Shown: positions 61,856 through 64,000 of the stretch, one piece after another
Layout: each line of letters begins with the position of its first letter
Numbering within the stretch: position 1 is the first letter of the stretch
Assembly (NCBI RefSeq): GCF_000820125.1
Contig: NZ_CDBY01000030.1
Span: forward strand, 35,516-99,515
DNA from: Aeromonas simiae
Lineage (GTDB): Bacteria; Pseudomonadota; Gammaproteobacteria; Enterobacterales; Aeromonadaceae
Reading direction: 5' to 3'
DNA: 64,000 nucleotides
The notes under the pieces: model-generated
The model's database searches: none
What the model was told of the DNA's origin: nothing
What the model saw: the letters and a program-made list of their open reading frames with translations, nothing else
Program-made: the position numbers and the translations under genes

Positions 61856-62578
61856 TTAACAGCAGGAGAGCTGGAATTTGACATCCCCAATGGGGTGCTC
61901 GCTGGCCGGCAGGAAACGCAGGGCAAAGCGGTTCTTGTGGCCACTTAAGGTCGGGTAGCAACCCTGGCCATGCTCCAGCTTGATGCGGATAAGCTCTGCG
62001 CCATCGGCCATGTCCTGATAGAAGCCGTTGACGGCAATCTTGTCACAGAAGGCGCCCGATTCACGCCACAGGCGCAGCAACTGGTGAATGGCCTCAATGA
62101 TCAGGGCGATATCGTCCAACCAACCCTGCATCTGCGGGAGGCGCTGGCTGTGAGGAAGCGCTAGCCAGTGGTGCAGTTGCGGAACATCGAAGGCGCACAG
62201 GCCGCCGGGAATGGAGAAGCGCTGACGGATCGAGGTGAGCAGGCGATCTTCTTTTAGCTTGGCGCCGGGGCGGGGGGCGCTGAGCAGTTGACGAGAGAGC
62301 GCGATCAGCTCGGACTGCATCTGCTCTATCTGCTCGATGTCGGCTTCGGGCAGTGCGGCCCAGCGGCTCAAACGTTGGCTGAGGCGCTCGAGATCCTTGA
62401 TGAGATCGGCACGCAGGTCGCCGCGATCGAGTAGTTCCTGAAGATCGAAGATGGCCTTGAAACAGGCGATATGCCCCCAGGGCAATTCAGTCTCGAGGTT
62501 GTCGCTGATCTGGGCAAACAGGGATTCCAGACGCAGGTAGGTCCGGCTTTTTTCATTAAGGGGGAAGTCGTAAATCAT
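61856..62578 (-). CDS. zapD: Cell division protein ZapD
   Basis: A 240-residue helical protein that cross-links FtsZ filaments and stabilises the Z-ring. The [14 protein letters not shown] start and [13 protein letters not shown] region define the family. The ATG at 62578 is used; the longer frame upstream runs into the coaE spacer. Confidence 0.93.
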   Translation of the reverse strand: MIYDFPLNEKSRTYLRLESLFAQISDNLETELPWGHIACFKAIFDLQELLDRGDLRADLIKDLERLSQRLSRWAALPEADIEQIEQMQSELIALSRQLLSAPRPGAKLKEDRLLTSIRQRFSIPGGLCAFDVPQLHHWLALPHSQRLPQMQGWLDDIALIIEAIHQLLRLWRESGAFCDKIAVNGFYQDMADGAELIRIKLEHGQGCYPTLSGHKNRFALRFLPASEHPIGDVKFQLSCC

Positions 62579-62615
62579 GCCTGTACCGAGCCAGTTAAAA
62601 CACGCGCTAGTGTAC

Positions 62616-63230
62616 CTATTGAGAGTGGGCTTGTTGAGTGGCAAATCGCAGATATGCCTCATGTAACCGCAAAATCTCGCGTTGCAGCGCTTCCGGGGTC
62701 TGATCCTGATTGCGGATCACGTCATCGGCGGCCGCCAGGCGCTCGGCGCGACTGGCCTGAGAGGCGAGAATGGCGCGCACCTGAGACGCGCTGACCTCAT
62801 CCCGGCGACAGGTTCGCTCGATTTGCACCGCTTCATCCACATCGATGACCAGTACCCGGTTACCCAGCCCGGTCAGGTGGTTCTCGACCAGCAGCGGCAC
62901 CACCAGCAGACAATAGGGGGAGCGGGTGGCGGCGCACTGGCGGATCATCTCTTCACGGATCAGAGGATGCAGCAGGGCGTTGAGCCAGGCCTTATCCTCT
63001 GGTTGGCGGAAGATCCGTTCGCGCAGTGCCCGGCGATCCAAGCTGCCGTCGGCCGCAATGATGGCCGGGCCGAAGTGTTCGGCAATGGCGGCCAGGGCAG
63101 GGGTCCCTGGCTCAACCACCTGGCGGGCGACCAGATCGGCATCGACCATCTCGACACCGAGTGCGTGGAAGTGGTTGGCAATGGTGGTTTTGCCGCTGCC
63201 GATGCCGCCAGTCAGGGCCACAACGTACAT
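62616..63230 (-). CDS. coaE: Dephospho-CoA kinase
   Basis: A 204-residue P-loop kinase for the last step of coenzyme A synthesis. P-loop GGIGSGKT at residues 8-15, [15 protein letters not shown] and the LID region are intact. It lies 12 bases after the prepilin peptidase gene. Confidence 0.96.
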   Translation of the reverse strand: MYVVALTGGIGSGKTTIANHFHALGVEMVDADLVARQVVEPGTPALAAIAEHFGPAIIAADGSLDRRALRERIFRQPEDKAWLNALLHPLIREEMIRQCAATRSPYCLLVVPLLVENHLTGLGNRVLVIDVDEAVQIERTCRRDEVSASQVRAILASQASRAERLAAADDVIRNQDQTPEALQREILRLHEAYLRFATQQAHSQ

Positions 63231-63242
63231 GGATGCTCCTCG

Positions 63243-64000
63243 TTACAACAGGGTACTGAGGTACCAGTTGTTGATGCGCTCTCCCCAGAGTAGGGCGACC
63301 CAGCCGGCCAGCGCCAGATAGGGACCAAAGGGGATCGGTTTACCCTGCTCATGACGGCGCAGCACGATGAGCAATATCCCCACCAGAGCCCCCAGCAGGG
63401 CAGAGAGCATCAGAATCAGCGGCAGCTTCTGCCACCCCAGGCAGGCGCCGAGCGCCGCCAGCAGTTTGAAGTCGCCATAGCCCATTCCCTCCTTGCCGGT
63501 GAGCAGCTTAAAAGCCCAATAGAGGCTCCATAGCAGCAGATAACCGGCTACGGCGCCGATCACCGCATCTTCCAGCGAGGCCAGGGTGCCGCCAAGGTTG
63601 ATGAGCAGGCCGACCCACAACAGGGGAAGCGTCAGCTCATCGGGAAGCAGCATCTTGTCGAGATCGATAAGGGTCAGTGCAATCAGCATCCAGGTGATCA
63701 GCAGACCGGCCAGCAGTGGCAAGCCGGCGGGCAACTGCCACGCGACCAGGAGCGAGAGCAAGGCCGTGGTGGCCTCGACCATGGGATAACGTGGTGAGAT
63801 GGGGGCCTGGCAGCCTCTGCAACGCCCGCGCAGGGCGAGCCAGCTGATGATGGGGATATTTTCGAGCGCCGTGATGGCATGGCCGCAGTGGGGACAAGCA
63901 GAGCGGGGGAGCATCAAATTAAAGCGGGGGAGGGAGGGGGCCTCCTGCTCGGGGTGAAAGTAGTCCTGATATTCGCTTTGCCACTGACGCTCCATCATGA
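63243..64000 (-). CDS. pilD: Type IV prepilin peptidase/methyltransferase (5' end outside the window)
   Basis: The last 252 codons are visible; the frame is open to the edge, and about 40 N-terminal residues are missing. The zinc-binding cysteines CPHC and CRGC are present. The catalytic aspartates are in ALTLIDLDKMLLPDELTLP and MGYGDFKLL, with about seven membrane helices. It cleaves and N-methylates type IV pilin and type II secretion pseudopilins. Closest in look to Aeromonas TapD; the neighbouring tap genes would lie beyond the edge. Confidence 0.93.
   Translation of the reverse strand, partial: MMERQWQSEYQDYFHPEQEAPSLPRFNLMLPRSACPHCGHAITALENIPIISWLALRGRCRGCQAPISPRYPMVEATTALLSLLVAWQLPAGLPLLAGLLITWMLIALTLIDLDKMLLPDELTLPLLWVGLLINLGGTLASLEDAVIGAVAGYLLLWSLYWAFKLLTGKEGMGYGDFKLLAALGACLGWQKLPLILMLSALLGALVGILLIVLRRHEQGKPIPFGPYLALAGWVALLWGERINNWYLSTLL

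Noticed and set aside
63243..63998. Treating the ATG at 63998 as the true start of the prepilin peptidase
   Set aside because: The first membrane helix and the usual N-terminus are missing, and the frame is open to the edge, so the gene starts outside the window.

Overview
The window is a 64 kb piece of a GC-rich gammaproteobacterial chromosome, most consistent with Aeromonas. The support is the overall gene order and protein similarity: rpoN/lpt/mla, degQ-degS, petABC-sspAB and the dcw cluster through ftsZ-lpxC-secA, followed by coaE and a TapD/PilD-like prepilin peptidase. The species cannot be fixed from the sequence alone. Almost every gene can be assigned to a family. No tRNA, rRNA, CRISPR array, insertion sequence or prophage was seen, and no non-coding stretch exceeds about 300 bases.

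Layout. 1-1040: end of a Crp/Fnr-type regulator, an ElaA-like acetyltransferase and a small exported protein. 1305-5338: a LapA/BapA-like type I secreted adhesin, the only clearly accessory locus. It has an N-terminal retention module with a LapG-type PAAG site, a 612-bp tandem duplication, RTX repeats, and a one-base frameshift in a G-run that cuts off the secretion signal. 5390-7551: an AlaX-like editing protein and mntH with a Fur-like operator. 7778-8942: rpsF-rpsR-rplI, without priB. 9043-14641: a flavodoxin/ferredoxin reductase, a gamma carbonic anhydrase-like protein, an MHS-type transporter, a DUF71 ATP pyrophosphatase, darP and pmbA.

14702-26197: the envelope block. murA, ibaG and mlaBCDEF are on the minus strand, divergent from kdsD-kdsC-lptC-lptA-lptB-rpoN-hpf-ptsN-rapZ-npr. 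It joins retrograde phospholipid transport, Kdo synthesis, LPS export, sigma-54 and the nitrogen PTS. 26255-30498: periplasmic proteases DegS and DegQ, ZapG and ZapE. 30767-35581: rplM-rpsI, the cytochrome bc1 operon and sspA-sspB. 35635-39974: dolP, diaA, yraN, lpoA and the divergent rsmI. 40037-40423: RNase P RNA.

40600-57339: a complete dcw cluster (mraZ, rsmH, ftsL, ftsI, murE, murF, mraY, murD, ftsW, murG, murC, ftsQ, ftsA, ftsZ) followed by lpxC. It begins with three 10-bp-phased MraZ boxes and lacks ddlB between murC and ftsQ. 57461-61605: an M23 peptidase at the place where E. coli has secM, then secA and mutT. 61657-64000: yacG, zapD, coaE and the truncated prepilin peptidase gene, all on the minus strand. 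Most of the region is conserved housekeeping DNA. The adhesin is the best candidate for strain-specific biology.
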